From Nocardioides faecalis (GTDB taxonomy: Bacteria; Actinomycetota; Actinomycetes; Propionibacteriales; Nocardioidaceae), in the NCBI RefSeq assembly GCF_018388425.1, contig NZ_CP074406.1, positions 248,001 to 312,000 on the forward strand: a stretch of 64,000 bases of DNA, in the 5' to 3' direction. Shown in pieces: positions 57,866-64,000 of this stretch (within the stretch, counting starts at the first letter, position 1; each line of letters starts with the position of its first letter). A program made the translations under genes and the position numbers. The notes beneath the pieces were generated by a model. That model was given only the letters and a program-made list of their open reading frames with translations, ran no database searches and was not told the DNA's origin.

Positions 57866-57953
57866 CGGCGTTCCTCCTGGTGCGGGCGCCCATCGTAGGC
57901 GGCGCGGAGGGTGCATGCCCTGCAGTTGCGTCAGGTAGTCCTCAGGCCGGTGC

Positions 57954-58697
57954 TCAGGTCGGGTCGGGAAGCCCGGTGACCGCGACGTCGACGTCCTCGC
58001 GCTCGGTGCGGAACCGGTTCGCGGGGTGGTCCGGGTCGGCATGGCCCAGCGCCACGGCGCAGACCACCCAGCGGTCCTCGGGCAGGTCGAGGTGCGCGCG
58101 CACGGCGTCGGCGTACATGCCGATGGCGCCCTGCGCGATGGCGCCCAGGCCGAGCGCGTCGGCGAGGTTGAGGAGGTTGGCCACGTAGCCGCCGCAGTCC
58201 ATGACGCCGTAGGTGCCCAGCGCCTGCGGGCTGGTGACGATCGCGACGTGGGGAGCACCGAAGAACTGGAAGTTCTCCAGCATCTGCCGCAGCCGGCCCT
58301 CGCTGTCCTCGCGGGCGACGCCGACGGCGTCGTACAACCCCCTGCCGCAGGTACGACGACGCTCGGCGTAGACGCCCTCGTACCGCTCCGGCCCGGGGAT
58401 GTCCGGCTGCTCGGCGCCGGAGAGCACCCGCTCGGTGAGCCGCTCGCTCAGCGCGACGACGTCCTCGCCCGAGAGCAGGTGCACCTGCCAGGCCTGGGAG
58501 TTGCACCACGACGGCGTGCGTTGGGCCAGGGTGAACAGCCGCCGCAGCGTGTCGGGTCGGACGGGCTCGGGCAGGAAGCCGCGGCAGCTGAACCGGTGCT
58601 CCAGGGTGGCCGCGAGGGCGTCGGCCCGGTCGAGGCCGGCGGTGTCGACTGCGGTGTCGACTGCGGTGTCGGCTGCGGTGGATCCCAGTGCGCTCAT
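57954..58697 (-). CDS. Nitroreductase family protein
   Basis: A 247-residue FMN-dependent oxidoreductase. 'HRFSCRGFLPEPVRPDTLRRL' and 'AQRTPSWCNSQAWQVHLLSG' are the FMN-phosphate-binding and loop motifs, and 'DCGGYVANLLNLADALGLGAIAQGA' forms the dimer helix. The first 20 residues contain a repeat (Thr-Ala-Val-Asp, two copies and a variant) encoded by a 12-bp tandem repeat near 58645-58680 that probably is a disordered tail. It reduces nitroaromatics, quinones or unsaturated carbonyls in other members. Divergent from the crotonase at 58843. Confidence 0.9.
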   Translation of the reverse strand: MSALGSTAADTAVDTAVDTAGLDRADALAATLEHRFSCRGFLPEPVRPDTLRRLFTLAQRTPSWCNSQAWQVHLLSGEDVVALSERLTERVLSGAEQPDIPGPERYEGVYAERRRTCGRGLYDAVGVAREDSEGRLRQMLENFQFFGAPHVAIVTSPQALGTYGVMDCGGYVANLLNLADALGLGAIAQGAIGMYADAVRAHLDLPEDRWVVCAVALGHADPDHPANRFRTEREDVDVAVTGLPDPT

Positions 58698-58842
58698 CGG
58701 GGTCAGTATGGCCACGTCCCGGTGAGGACACCGTGCGGGTCCGCATCCCGTGGGTCCGGGTGCATCGCGCGAAGCCGTGGGATCTGGTTCGCTGGTGAGG
58801 GCCCCCCTGTGCGGGCGCCCGGCGACAGCGGAGGAGACCCCC

Positions 58843-59682
58843 ATGCCCCACGACCCGTCCCACCTGCGCGACGACCGCGCGCTGCAGGTCACCCGCCACG
58901 ACCAGGTCGCGGTCCTCGCCCTCGCCGGGCCGGGCGGCAAGGCGGTGATGGACGGCCGGTTCTTCGACGAGCTCGGAGCGGCCGTCGCGTCGCTGGACGC
59001 CGACCCCGACGTGCGCGCCCTCGTGCTCACCGGTGCCGGGCCGCACTTCTCGTTCGGGCTGGACCTCGCCGAGGCGCAGCAGACCTTCGGCCCGCTCTTC
59101 GGCGCCGCCGGGGCCGGGCCGCGGCTGGAGCTGCTGGAGCTGATCCGGCGCTGGCAGCACCTGGTGGACACGGTGGCGCGCAGCCGCAAGCCGACCGTGG
59201 CCGCCGTCAGCGGGTGGTGCGTGGGCGGGGGAGTCGACCTCGCCGCGGCGTGCGATGTCCGGGTCGCCTCGGCGGACGCGATGTTCAGCGTGCGCGAGGC
59301 GAAGATGGGCATCGTCGCCGACCTCGGCAGCCTGCAGCGCCTGGTCGGCCTCGTCGGCGACGGCCACCTGCGCGAGCTGGCGCTGACCGGTGACGACATC
59401 GATGCGGCCCGCGCCGAACGGATCGGCCTGGTCAACCACGTGCACCCCGACGCCGAGGCCGCCCGGGCGGGAGCGGTGGAGCTCGCGGCGCGGATGGCGG
59501 CGAACTCGCCCCTGGTGCTGCGCGGCGTCAAGGACGTCCTCGACGCCGAGCGCGGCCCGCGCGTCGAGGCGGGGCTGCGCTACACCGCGGTGTGGAACGC
59601 CGCCTTCCTGGTCAGCGACGACCTGGCGGGGGCCCTGGCCTCCTTCGCCGAGCGGCGCCCGCCCCGGTTCACCGGCCGCTGA
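58843..59682 (+). CDS. Crotonase family protein, dienoyl-CoA isomerase-like
   Basis: A 279-residue protein, ATG 58843 with GGAGGAG upstream. Residues match the delta3,5-delta2,4-dienoyl-CoA isomerase pattern: Asp in 'GGGVDLAAACDVRV', Glu in 'SVREAKMGIVADLGSLQRLVG' and the following Asp. The oxyanion region is 'GAGPHFSFGLDL'. Such enzymes reposition double bonds during breakdown of unsaturated fatty acids. The gene converges with the DUF4031 gene and overlaps its end by 14 bp. Confidence 0.9.
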   Translation: MPHDPSHLRDDRALQVTRHDQVAVLALAGPGGKAVMDGRFFDELGAAVASLDADPDVRALVLTGAGPHFSFGLDLAEAQQTFGPLFGAAGAGPRLELLELIRRWQHLVDTVARSRKPTVAAVSGWCVGGGVDLAAACDVRVASADAMFSVREAKMGIVADLGSLQRLVGLVGDGHLRELALTGDDIDAARAERIGLVNHVHPDAEAARAGAVELAARMAANSPLVLRGVKDVLDAERGPRVEAGLRYTAVWNAAFLVSDDLAGALASFAERRPPRFTGR

Positions 59683-60016
59683 ACCCGGTCGCGGGCCCGG
59701 GTGCCTGGCCGGATGCCTGGCCGGATGCCTCGTGCTCGCGCTTGGCCCGGGTGATCGCCGCAACTGCCCGGCCGTAACGCACCGGCACCGCGCCCAGCGC
59801 CAGTGCCCGCTGCCGCAGCGGCTCGGTGAGGTCGAAGTGCTCGGTCGCCGTGCCCTCGTTCTGGATCCAGCGTGCCTCGATGCCGAGCCGCGCGGCGAAC
59901 GCGACGAGCTCGTCGTGCCCGGCGGCGCCCGGCAGGTCGGAGAGCAGGTGCGACCAGACGCCGTCCATGCGCCCGACCCGGGCGGGCAGCTGCATGTCGT
60001 CGACGTGGATCGTCAC
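59669..60016 (-). CDS. DUF4031 domain-containing protein
   Basis: A 115-residue protein of the DUF4031 type, GTG start at 60016. The segments 'VTIHVDDMQLPARVGRM', 'GVWSHLLSDLPGAAGHDELVAF', 'ARRLG'-like 'AARLGIEARWI' and 'FDLTEPLRQRALALGA' fit this small family. Its C-terminal tail (Ala-Ser-Gly-Gln repeats) is encoded by a short direct repeat (GGATGCCTGGCC units near 59710-59730). Function is unknown. Its last 14 bp lie inside the convergent crotonase gene. Confidence 0.85.
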   Translation of the reverse strand: MTIHVDDMQLPARVGRMDGVWSHLLSDLPGAAGHDELVAFAARLGIEARWIQNEGTATEHFDLTEPLRQRALALGAVPVRYGRAVAAITRAKREHEASGQASGQAPGPATGFSGR

Positions 60017-60054
60017 GCCGCCGACGCTACCGGGGGCGAGTGGGCCCCGGACGC

Positions 60055-60092
60055 GCAAGGACCCGCCCCGGAGAACCGGGGCGGGTCCTTGC
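60055..60092 (-). terminator. Hairpin terminator of the NlpC/P60 gene
   Basis: GCAAGGACCCGCCCCGG (60055-60071) and CCGGGGCGGGTCCTTGC (60076-60092) form a perfect 17-bp stem with loop AGAA, ten bases after the NlpC/P60 stop. Confidence 0.85.
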
Positions 60093-60102
60093 GAGGTGCG
60101 GG

Positions 60103-60657
60103 TCAGACCCGGCCGTAGAAGTGGGCGGCGTTCCAGATCTTCTCCTTGCGGACCGGGGTACCGGGACGCGAGGCGTGCCACAGCGAGTTGTTCCCGGCGT
60201 AGATGCCGACGTGGTAGACCCGGCCGCCCTTGGCGAAGAAGACCAGGTCGCCCTTGCGCGGCTTCTTGACGCGCTGGGCCTTGCTGGCCTGGGCACCCGA
60301 GGTGCGCGGCAGGCTCTTGCCGGCCTTGCGGTAGGACCACTGGGTCAGGCCCGAGCAGTCGAAGGAGTTCGGGCCGGCCGAGCCGTAGGCGTAGGGCTTG
60401 CCGGCCCGCGACTTCACCGCCCGCAGCACGCGCACGACGGCCTTCTTGCGCTTGGCCGCGATCCGCTTGCGCTTCTCGACGCGGCGCTCGGCCCGGGCCT
60501 TCATCTCGGCCTGGGTCTTCGCCTTCCACTGCACCGCGGTGGACGGGATGAGCTCTGCGTCCTTGGCGTGCGCCGTGCCCGGCGCCAGCAGGAACAGCGA
60601 CAGGACGAGGGGGAGGAGAAGGATGCGCGCACCGGCGCGCAGCAAGGACAGGGACAT
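60103..60657 (-). CDS. NlpC/P60 family secreted cell-wall endopeptidase
   Basis: A 184-residue exported protein. ATG 60657 gives a signal peptide (hydrophobic residues 9-25, cleavage expected after Ala-His-Ala31). A basic, helical linker (residues 45-82, many Lys/Arg/Ala) leads to the NlpC/P60 domain with Cys101 in 'NSFDCSGLTQW', His149 in 'RVYHVGIYAG' and His161 in 'LWHASRPG', the complete catalytic set. It should cleave peptidoglycan stem peptides. The leader carries a c-di-AMP riboswitch, a known arrangement for actinobacterial wall hydrolases. Confidence 0.94.
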   Translation of the reverse strand: MSLSLLRAGARILLLPLVLSLFLLAPGTAHAKDAELIPSTAVQWKAKTQAEMKARAERRVEKRKRIAAKRKKAVVRVLRAVKSRAGKPYAYGSAGPNSFDCSGLTQWSYRKAGKSLPRTSGAQASKAQRVKKPRKGDLVFFAKGGRVYHVGIYAGNNSLWHASRPGTPVRKEKIWNAAHFYGRV

Positions 60658-60671
60658 ACGAGTTGCTCCAC

Positions 60672-60830
60672 AGCGACGCTTGCGAAAGGGGACCTGTCGG
60701 ACTTGGGCTGCTGGTGCCCAGGGCACGTAGAACGTGCTCCTTCGCCCCGAGCCGCGCCCCGGTGAAGGGGGGCGGCGTGGTGCTCGGTTCTCCCGCGCCC
60801 GCGACTACCTCATCGTGATCCGATGTCGCT
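60672..60830 (-). ncRNA. c-di-AMP riboswitch (ydaO-yuaA leader)
   Basis: In transcript orientation the leader shows the conserved blocks of this aptamer in order: GGGAGAACCGA (about 60795-60785), GGGGCGAAGGA (about 60749-60739), then AGTCCGACAGGT (about 60703-60692) and CGCAAGCGT (about 60684-60676). The outer P1 helix can form from AGCGAC (60830-60825) with GTCGCT (60677-60672). It starts only 15 bases before the NlpC/P60 ATG. Known members lower expression of wall hydrolases when c-di-AMP is high. Confidence 0.85.
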
Positions 60831-61035
60831 CCACGTCGTCGCGGGCCTCAGCGCACGTGGGCGGCCCCCTCGGGCGAGGAGGTCTCAGTGATTCCAGCGT
60901 TACACGATGCCCCGGGCCCGCACAAAACCAGGGGGGTCGAGGTGTTCGACGTCACGTGCGCTACAGGGGCTTCTCCCAGCCGGTGAGTACAGTGCCCGAC
61001 GAGAGTCACGAGGTGCGAGGCGAGGGCGCGAGACC

Positions 61036-61440
61036 ATGGGCTTCAAGGACGCGGACGAGGTCCGGCACTTCGTCGGCGGTGTCTTCCTCACCGGGTTCGC
61101 CCACCCCGAGATCGGTCCCCGGCTGCGGGACAGCGCCGTGGTGCTGCGCCTGGTGTTCACCGAGCCCGCCAGCGAGCTGGTCGTGGACATGCCGGGCGGC
61201 CGGATCGGGGCCGCCGAGGACCTGCCTGAGCCCACCGTCGTGATGCGGGTGAAGGCGGCGTTCGCCAACGCCTACTTCCAGGGCCGGCTCAACCTCCCGC
61301 TGGCCATCGCCCGCCGCCAGATCGCGGTGGAGGGCGCCCTCGGCGGCGTGCTCAAGCTCGCGCCGCTCAGCGCGATCCTGGTCCCCGACTACGTCGCCTC
61401 CCTGCGCGCCGAGCGCCGCGACGACCTCATCGTCCGCTGA
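61036..61440 (+). CDS. SCP2-like sterol-binding domain protein
   Basis: A 134-residue protein. 'VVLRLVFTEPASELVVDMPGGRIG', 'EPTVVMRVKAAFANAYFQGRLNLPLA' and 'GGVLKLAPLSAILVPDY' follow the SCP2 fold, a hydrophobic tunnel that carries lipids or acyl-CoAs. ATG 61036 is chosen; an upstream frame to 60907 overlaps the riboswitch promoter region and lacks a signal. Its job is unknown. In steroid-using actinobacteria such proteins often accompany thiolases. Confidence 0.82.
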   Translation: MGFKDADEVRHFVGGVFLTGFAHPEIGPRLRDSAVVLRLVFTEPASELVVDMPGGRIGAAEDLPEPTVVMRVKAAFANAYFQGRLNLPLAIARRQIAVEGALGGVLKLAPLSAILVPDYVASLRAERRDDLIVR

Positions 61441-61451
61441 GCCGGAACGCA

Positions 61452-61483
61452 GCAGCGGCCGGTCCCGAAGGACCGGCCGCTGC
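61452..61483. terminator. Bidirectional hairpin terminator
   Basis: GCAGCGGCCGGTCC (61452-61465) and GGACCGGCCGCTGC (61470-61483) form a perfect 14-bp stem with loop CGAA, between the convergent SCP2-like and GAPDH genes. A TGCTCGCTCAG direct repeat follows at 61490-61512. Confidence 0.85.
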
Positions 61484-61514
61484 CGTGGTTGCTCAGTGCT
61501 CGCTCAGTGCTCGC

Positions 61515-62963
61515 TCACGCCCCGGCGGGCGCGGGCAGCGTGGGGTACTCCACGCCGGAGATGTGCTGCACGGTGCGCACCACCTGGCAGGAGTAGCCGA
61601 ACTCGTTGTCGTACCAGACGTAGAGGATCGCCGAGTCGCCGTCGACGATCGCGGCGTTGGCGTCCACGATCGAGGCTGCCCGGGAGCCGATGAAGTCGCT
61701 GGACACGGCGTCGGTGGCCTCGGTGTAGTCGAGGTTGCGCGCCAGCGGACCGGTCAGCGACGCCTGGCGCAGGTGGCTGAGCACCTCCTCGCGCGTGGTC
61801 TCGCGCTTGAGCGTGAGGCTGAGGATCGCGATCGACACGTCGGGCGTGGGCACCCGGATCGAGTTGCCGGTGATCTTGGCGTCCAGGTCGGGGAGCACCT
61901 TGGCGACCGCGGAGGCCGCGCCGGTCTCGGTGATCACCAGGTTCATCGGGGCGGAGCGGCCGCGGCGGTCGGCCTTGTGGAAGTTGTCCAGCAGGTTCTG
62001 GTCGTTGGTGAACGAGTGCACCGTCTCCACGTGGCCGCGGGTGATGCCGAACTCGTCCTCCATCGCCTTCAGCGGCGGGACGATCGCGTTGGTGGTGCAG
62101 GAGGCGCAGGAGAGCACCTTCTCCGCCGGGTCCACCTCGCGGTGGTTCACGCCGTGCACGATGTTGGGCACGTCGCCCTTGCCGGGAGCGGTGAGCAGCA
62201 CCTTGGCGATGCCGGGGCGCAGGTGCTTGGACAGGCCCTCGCGGTCACGCCAGATCCCGGTGTTGTCGATGAGGATCGCGTCGTTGATCCCGTACTCGGT
62301 GTAGTCCACCTCGCTCGGGTCGTTGCTGTAGATCACCTGGATCACGTTGCCGTTGGCGATGATCTGGTTCTTCTCCTCGTCGACCGTGATCGACCCGTTG
62401 AAGGCACCGTGGATCGAGTCGCGGCGCAGCAGCGAGGCGCGCTTCTTCAGGTCGTCGCCCTTGGCCTTGCGCACGACGACGGCGCGCAGGCGCAGGCCGT
62501 TGCCGGAGCCGGACTTCTCCACGAGCAGGCGCGCGACAAGGCGGCCGATGCGACCGAAGCCGTAGAGCACGACGTCCTGCGGGCCGGGGGCCGAGGCCTT
62601 GTTCTCACCGGTGGCGCCGGCGAGCGCCTGCGCGGTGAAGTCGGCGATGGACAGGCTCTTGTCGGAGGCCTTGTACGCAGCGAGGAGCTGGGCGAGGTCG
62701 ATCTTGGCGGCGCCGAGGTCGAGGTCGGCGATGGCCTGCAGCATGGGGAAGGTGTCGACGACCGACAGCTCCTCGCCCTCGATCATCCGGGCGAAGCGGT
62801 GGGTCTTGAGGATGCTCACCACCGACTTGTTCACCAGCGAGCGGCTGTGCAGCAGGATCGTGACGTCCTTCTCGCGGTGCAGCCGGCCGACGATCGGGAT
62901 CATCGCCTCCGCCAGCTCTTCGTACTGCTTCCAGCGGGTGAACTTGTCCTCGGTGACGCTCAC
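61515..62963 (-). CDS. gap: Glyceraldehyde-3-phosphate dehydrogenase, N-terminally extended type
   Basis: A 482-residue GAPDH, about 140 residues longer than the glycolytic enzyme. Residues 1-128 form a helical extension, the NAD motif 'YGFGRIGR' starts at 134, and the catalytic Cys289 lies in 'SCASCTTNAI'. 'SIRVPTPDVSIA' and 'WYDNEFGYSCQ' close the domain. GTG 62963 has GAGGGGAA upstream. Corynebacterium GapB/GapX-type enzymes share this build and work mainly in gluconeogenesis. A monocistronic gene ending at the terminator at 61452-61483. Confidence 0.94.
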   Translation of the reverse strand: MSVTEDKFTRWKQYEELAEAMIPIVGRLHREKDVTILLHSRSLVNKSVVSILKTHRFARMIEGEELSVVDTFPMLQAIADLDLGAAKIDLAQLLAAYKASDKSLSIADFTAQALAGATGENKASAPGPQDVVLYGFGRIGRLVARLLVEKSGSGNGLRLRAVVVRKAKGDDLKKRASLLRRDSIHGAFNGSITVDEEKNQIIANGNVIQVIYSNDPSEVDYTEYGINDAILIDNTGIWRDREGLSKHLRPGIAKVLLTAPGKGDVPNIVHGVNHREVDPAEKVLSCASCTTNAIVPPLKAMEDEFGITRGHVETVHSFTNDQNLLDNFHKADRRGRSAPMNLVITETGAASAVAKVLPDLDAKITGNSIRVPTPDVSIAILSLTLKRETTREEVLSHLRQASLTGPLARNLDYTEATDAVSSDFIGSRAASIVDANAAIVDGDSAILYVWYDNEFGYSCQVVRTVQHISGVEYPTLPAPAGA

Positions 62964-63124
62964 GGCTTCCCCTCTGTCGTCAAACAAATCGCCTGATCGT
63001 AGGCCGGGCGGCTCGCGGCGGCGGAATCGAACCCAGCGCTGAGACGGGGACGTGACCAATTGCACTGACCGGGGTCGGTGCGCGGGGGCACGGGGTAGTG
63101 GATATGTCAACAACGCCGGATACG

Positions 63125-63598
63125 ATGGAGCCGATGAGCACCCCCTGGCTGGGCCCCGACGAGCAGCGCGCGTGGCGCGGCTGGGTGGAGGTGCACGCCC
63201 GGCTCAACGCCCGGATCCACCGGCAGCTCCAGGAGGCCTCCGGACTGTCGCTGGCCGACTACGCGATCCTCGTCGAGCTCACCTCCGAACGTGCCTCGGA
63301 CGGCTCGGCGCGGATGTTCGAGCTCGGCGAGCGCCTGGCCTGGGAGAAGAGCCGGGTGTCCAAGCAGGTCACCCGGATGGAGGCCCGCGGTCTCGTCGTA
63401 CGACGGCACTGCCCGGACGACCGCCGCGGCTCCTACGTCGACCTCACCGACGCCGGCCGCGCCGCGATCGAGGCCGCGGCACCCGCGCACGTGAAGCTGG
63501 TCCGCGAGATGTTCTTCGACGTCGTGCCGCACGAGGACGTGCTGCGCCTGGCAGACCTCACCACGGCCGTGCTGGCGCGGCTCGACGCCACCGACTGA
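63125..63598 (+). CDS. MarR family transcriptional regulator
   Basis: A 157-residue winged-helix regulator from ATG 63125; ATG 63134, 63104 or GTG 63098 are also possible. If 63134 is used, TACGAT seven bases upstream could be the -10 of a leaderless transcript. The winged helix spans 'LADYAILVELTSERASDGSARMFELGERLAWEKSRVSKQVTRMEARGLV' (residues about 45-95, in short blocks), with the wing 'RRHCPDDRRGSYVDLTDAGR'. It diverges from the GAPDH gene. Target genes are unknown. Confidence 0.9.
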   Translation: MEPMSTPWLGPDEQRAWRGWVEVHARLNARIHRQLQEASGLSLADYAILVELTSERASDGSARMFELGERLAWEKSRVSKQVTRMEARGLVVRRHCPDDRRGSYVDLTDAGRAAIEAAAPAHVKLVREMFFDVVPHEDVLRLADLTTAVLARLDATD

Positions 63599-63623
63599 CG
63601 CCCCGCCCAGCCCCCCGCCCGGT

Positions 63624-64000
63624 CTACGCGGACGCCGCGGGCGCGCGCAGCATGTCCCGCACCGCCCGCGAGGCGAACGCCATCGCCGCGCCCAGCGGCG
63701 CCCCCGGCCCCGGGTAGGCCGAGCCGAACACCGAGGCCGTGGAGTTGCTGGTGGCGTAGAGCCCCGGGATCGGCTGTCCCTGACCGTCGAGGACGCGCGC
63801 GTCGGCGTCGGTGACCAGCCCGCCCTTGGTGCCCAGGTCCGACAGCACCACCCGCGCGGCGTGGAACGGCGCCTCGGCCACCGGCACCAGCGCCTTGTTC
63901 GGCGACCCGGCGCCGCCGAAGAAGGTGTCGTACTCGTCCTGGCCACGGCCGAAGTCCTCGTCGACGCCGGCGGCGGCGAACGAGTTGAACCGCTCCACCG
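63624..64000 (-). CDS. FAD-dependent dehydrogenase, 3-ketosteroid delta1-dehydrogenase (KstD)-like (5' part outside window)
   Basis: The last 124 residues of a flavoprotein are visible; the gene enters from the right edge. 'ERFNSFAAAGVDEDFGRGQDEYD', 'APFHAARVVLSDLGTKGGLVTD', 'GQPIPGLYATSNSTASVFG' and 'YPGPGAPLGAAMAFASRAV' follow the KstD/fumarate-reductase-like C-terminal domain closely. In KstD the Gly-Thr-Lys-Gly-Gly segment lies near the catalytic domain and the final Gly-rich stretch binds FAD. Activity on a 3-ketosteroid is plausible but cannot be confirmed without the N-terminal half. Confidence 0.85.
   Translation of the reverse strand, partial: VERFNSFAAAGVDEDFGRGQDEYDTFFGGAGSPNKALVPVAEAPFHAARVVLSDLGTKGGLVTDADARVLDGQGQPIPGLYATSNSTASVFGSAYPGPGAPLGAAMAFASRAVRDMLRAPAASA

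Noticed and set aside
1..64000. Mobile elements, prophage, CRISPR, tRNA or rRNA genes
   Set aside because: No transposase, integrase, terminal repeats, repeat-spacer array, tRNA-like cloverleaf or rRNA segment was recognised on either strand by reading; a tRNA or Rfam scan would be needed to exclude small RNAs fully.

Overview
The window is very GC-rich DNA with dense, co-directional, often translationally overlapping genes and many GTG starts. These traits, a c-di-AMP riboswitch ahead of an NlpC/P60 gene, IclR/PucR/LuxR-GAF regulators and a ketosteroid-dehydrogenase-like gene suggest an actinobacterium, possibly of the Nocardioides/Pimelobacter type (inference; no rRNA or species marker is present). 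No tRNA, rRNA, insertion sequence, prophage or CRISPR array was seen. || Region 1 (1-26.6 kb) looks like one catabolic regulon for an unidentified, probably bulky or cyclic carboxylic acid. It encodes a five-gene Opp/Dpp-type ABC importer, a Cys-less HMG-CoA-synthase-like/DUF35 fusion beside an SCP-x-type thiolase, an SDR, two VOC proteins (a third lies at the left edge), four acyl-CoA synthetases, a steroid-type pair of acyl-CoA dehydrogenase subunits, four luciferase-like (LLM) oxidoreductases, three crotonase-fold proteins and a metallo-beta-lactamase-fold hydrolase. Four copies of a TetR-type palindrome related to CATACCGACCGGTCGGTATG sit at its promoters, but no TetR gene lies nearby. || Region 2 (26.6-49.6 kb) is an aromatic meta-cleavage cluster. 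It has an HpaB-type and two HsaA-type flavin monooxygenases, a flavin reductase fused to an IclR-like ligand-binding domain, an HsaC/BphC-type extradiol dioxygenase, three alpha/beta hydrolases (one with its whole catalytic triad replaced), and the hydratase, aldolase and acetaldehyde dehydrogenase that yield pyruvate and acetyl-CoA. A NitT/TauT-type ABC importer, a MmgE/PrpD protein and five regulators (LuxR-GAF, three IclR, PucR) accompany it. A short motif, AGYGGAAY, recurs in its promoter gaps. || Region 3 (49.6-64 kb) is mostly ordinary chromosome: universal stress protein, gamma-carbonic-anhydrase-like protein, Bcr/CflA-type MFS transporter, 3-hydroxyisobutyryl-CoA hydrolase-like protein, a GlcD/GlcF-type fused oxidoreductase, TetR, nitroreductase, dienoyl-CoA-isomerase-like protein, DUF4031 protein, riboswitch-controlled NlpC/P60 hydrolase, SCP2-like protein, an N-terminally extended GAPDH, MarR, and the 3' part of a KstD-like flavoprotein at the right edge. 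|| Working model (inference): region 1 imports a substrate, activates it as a CoA thioester and shortens or opens it by LLM oxygenation, dehydrogenation and thiolysis. Region 2 hydroxylates and ring-cleaves a phenolic compound. Whether the two regions serve one substrate cannot be decided from sequence alone.
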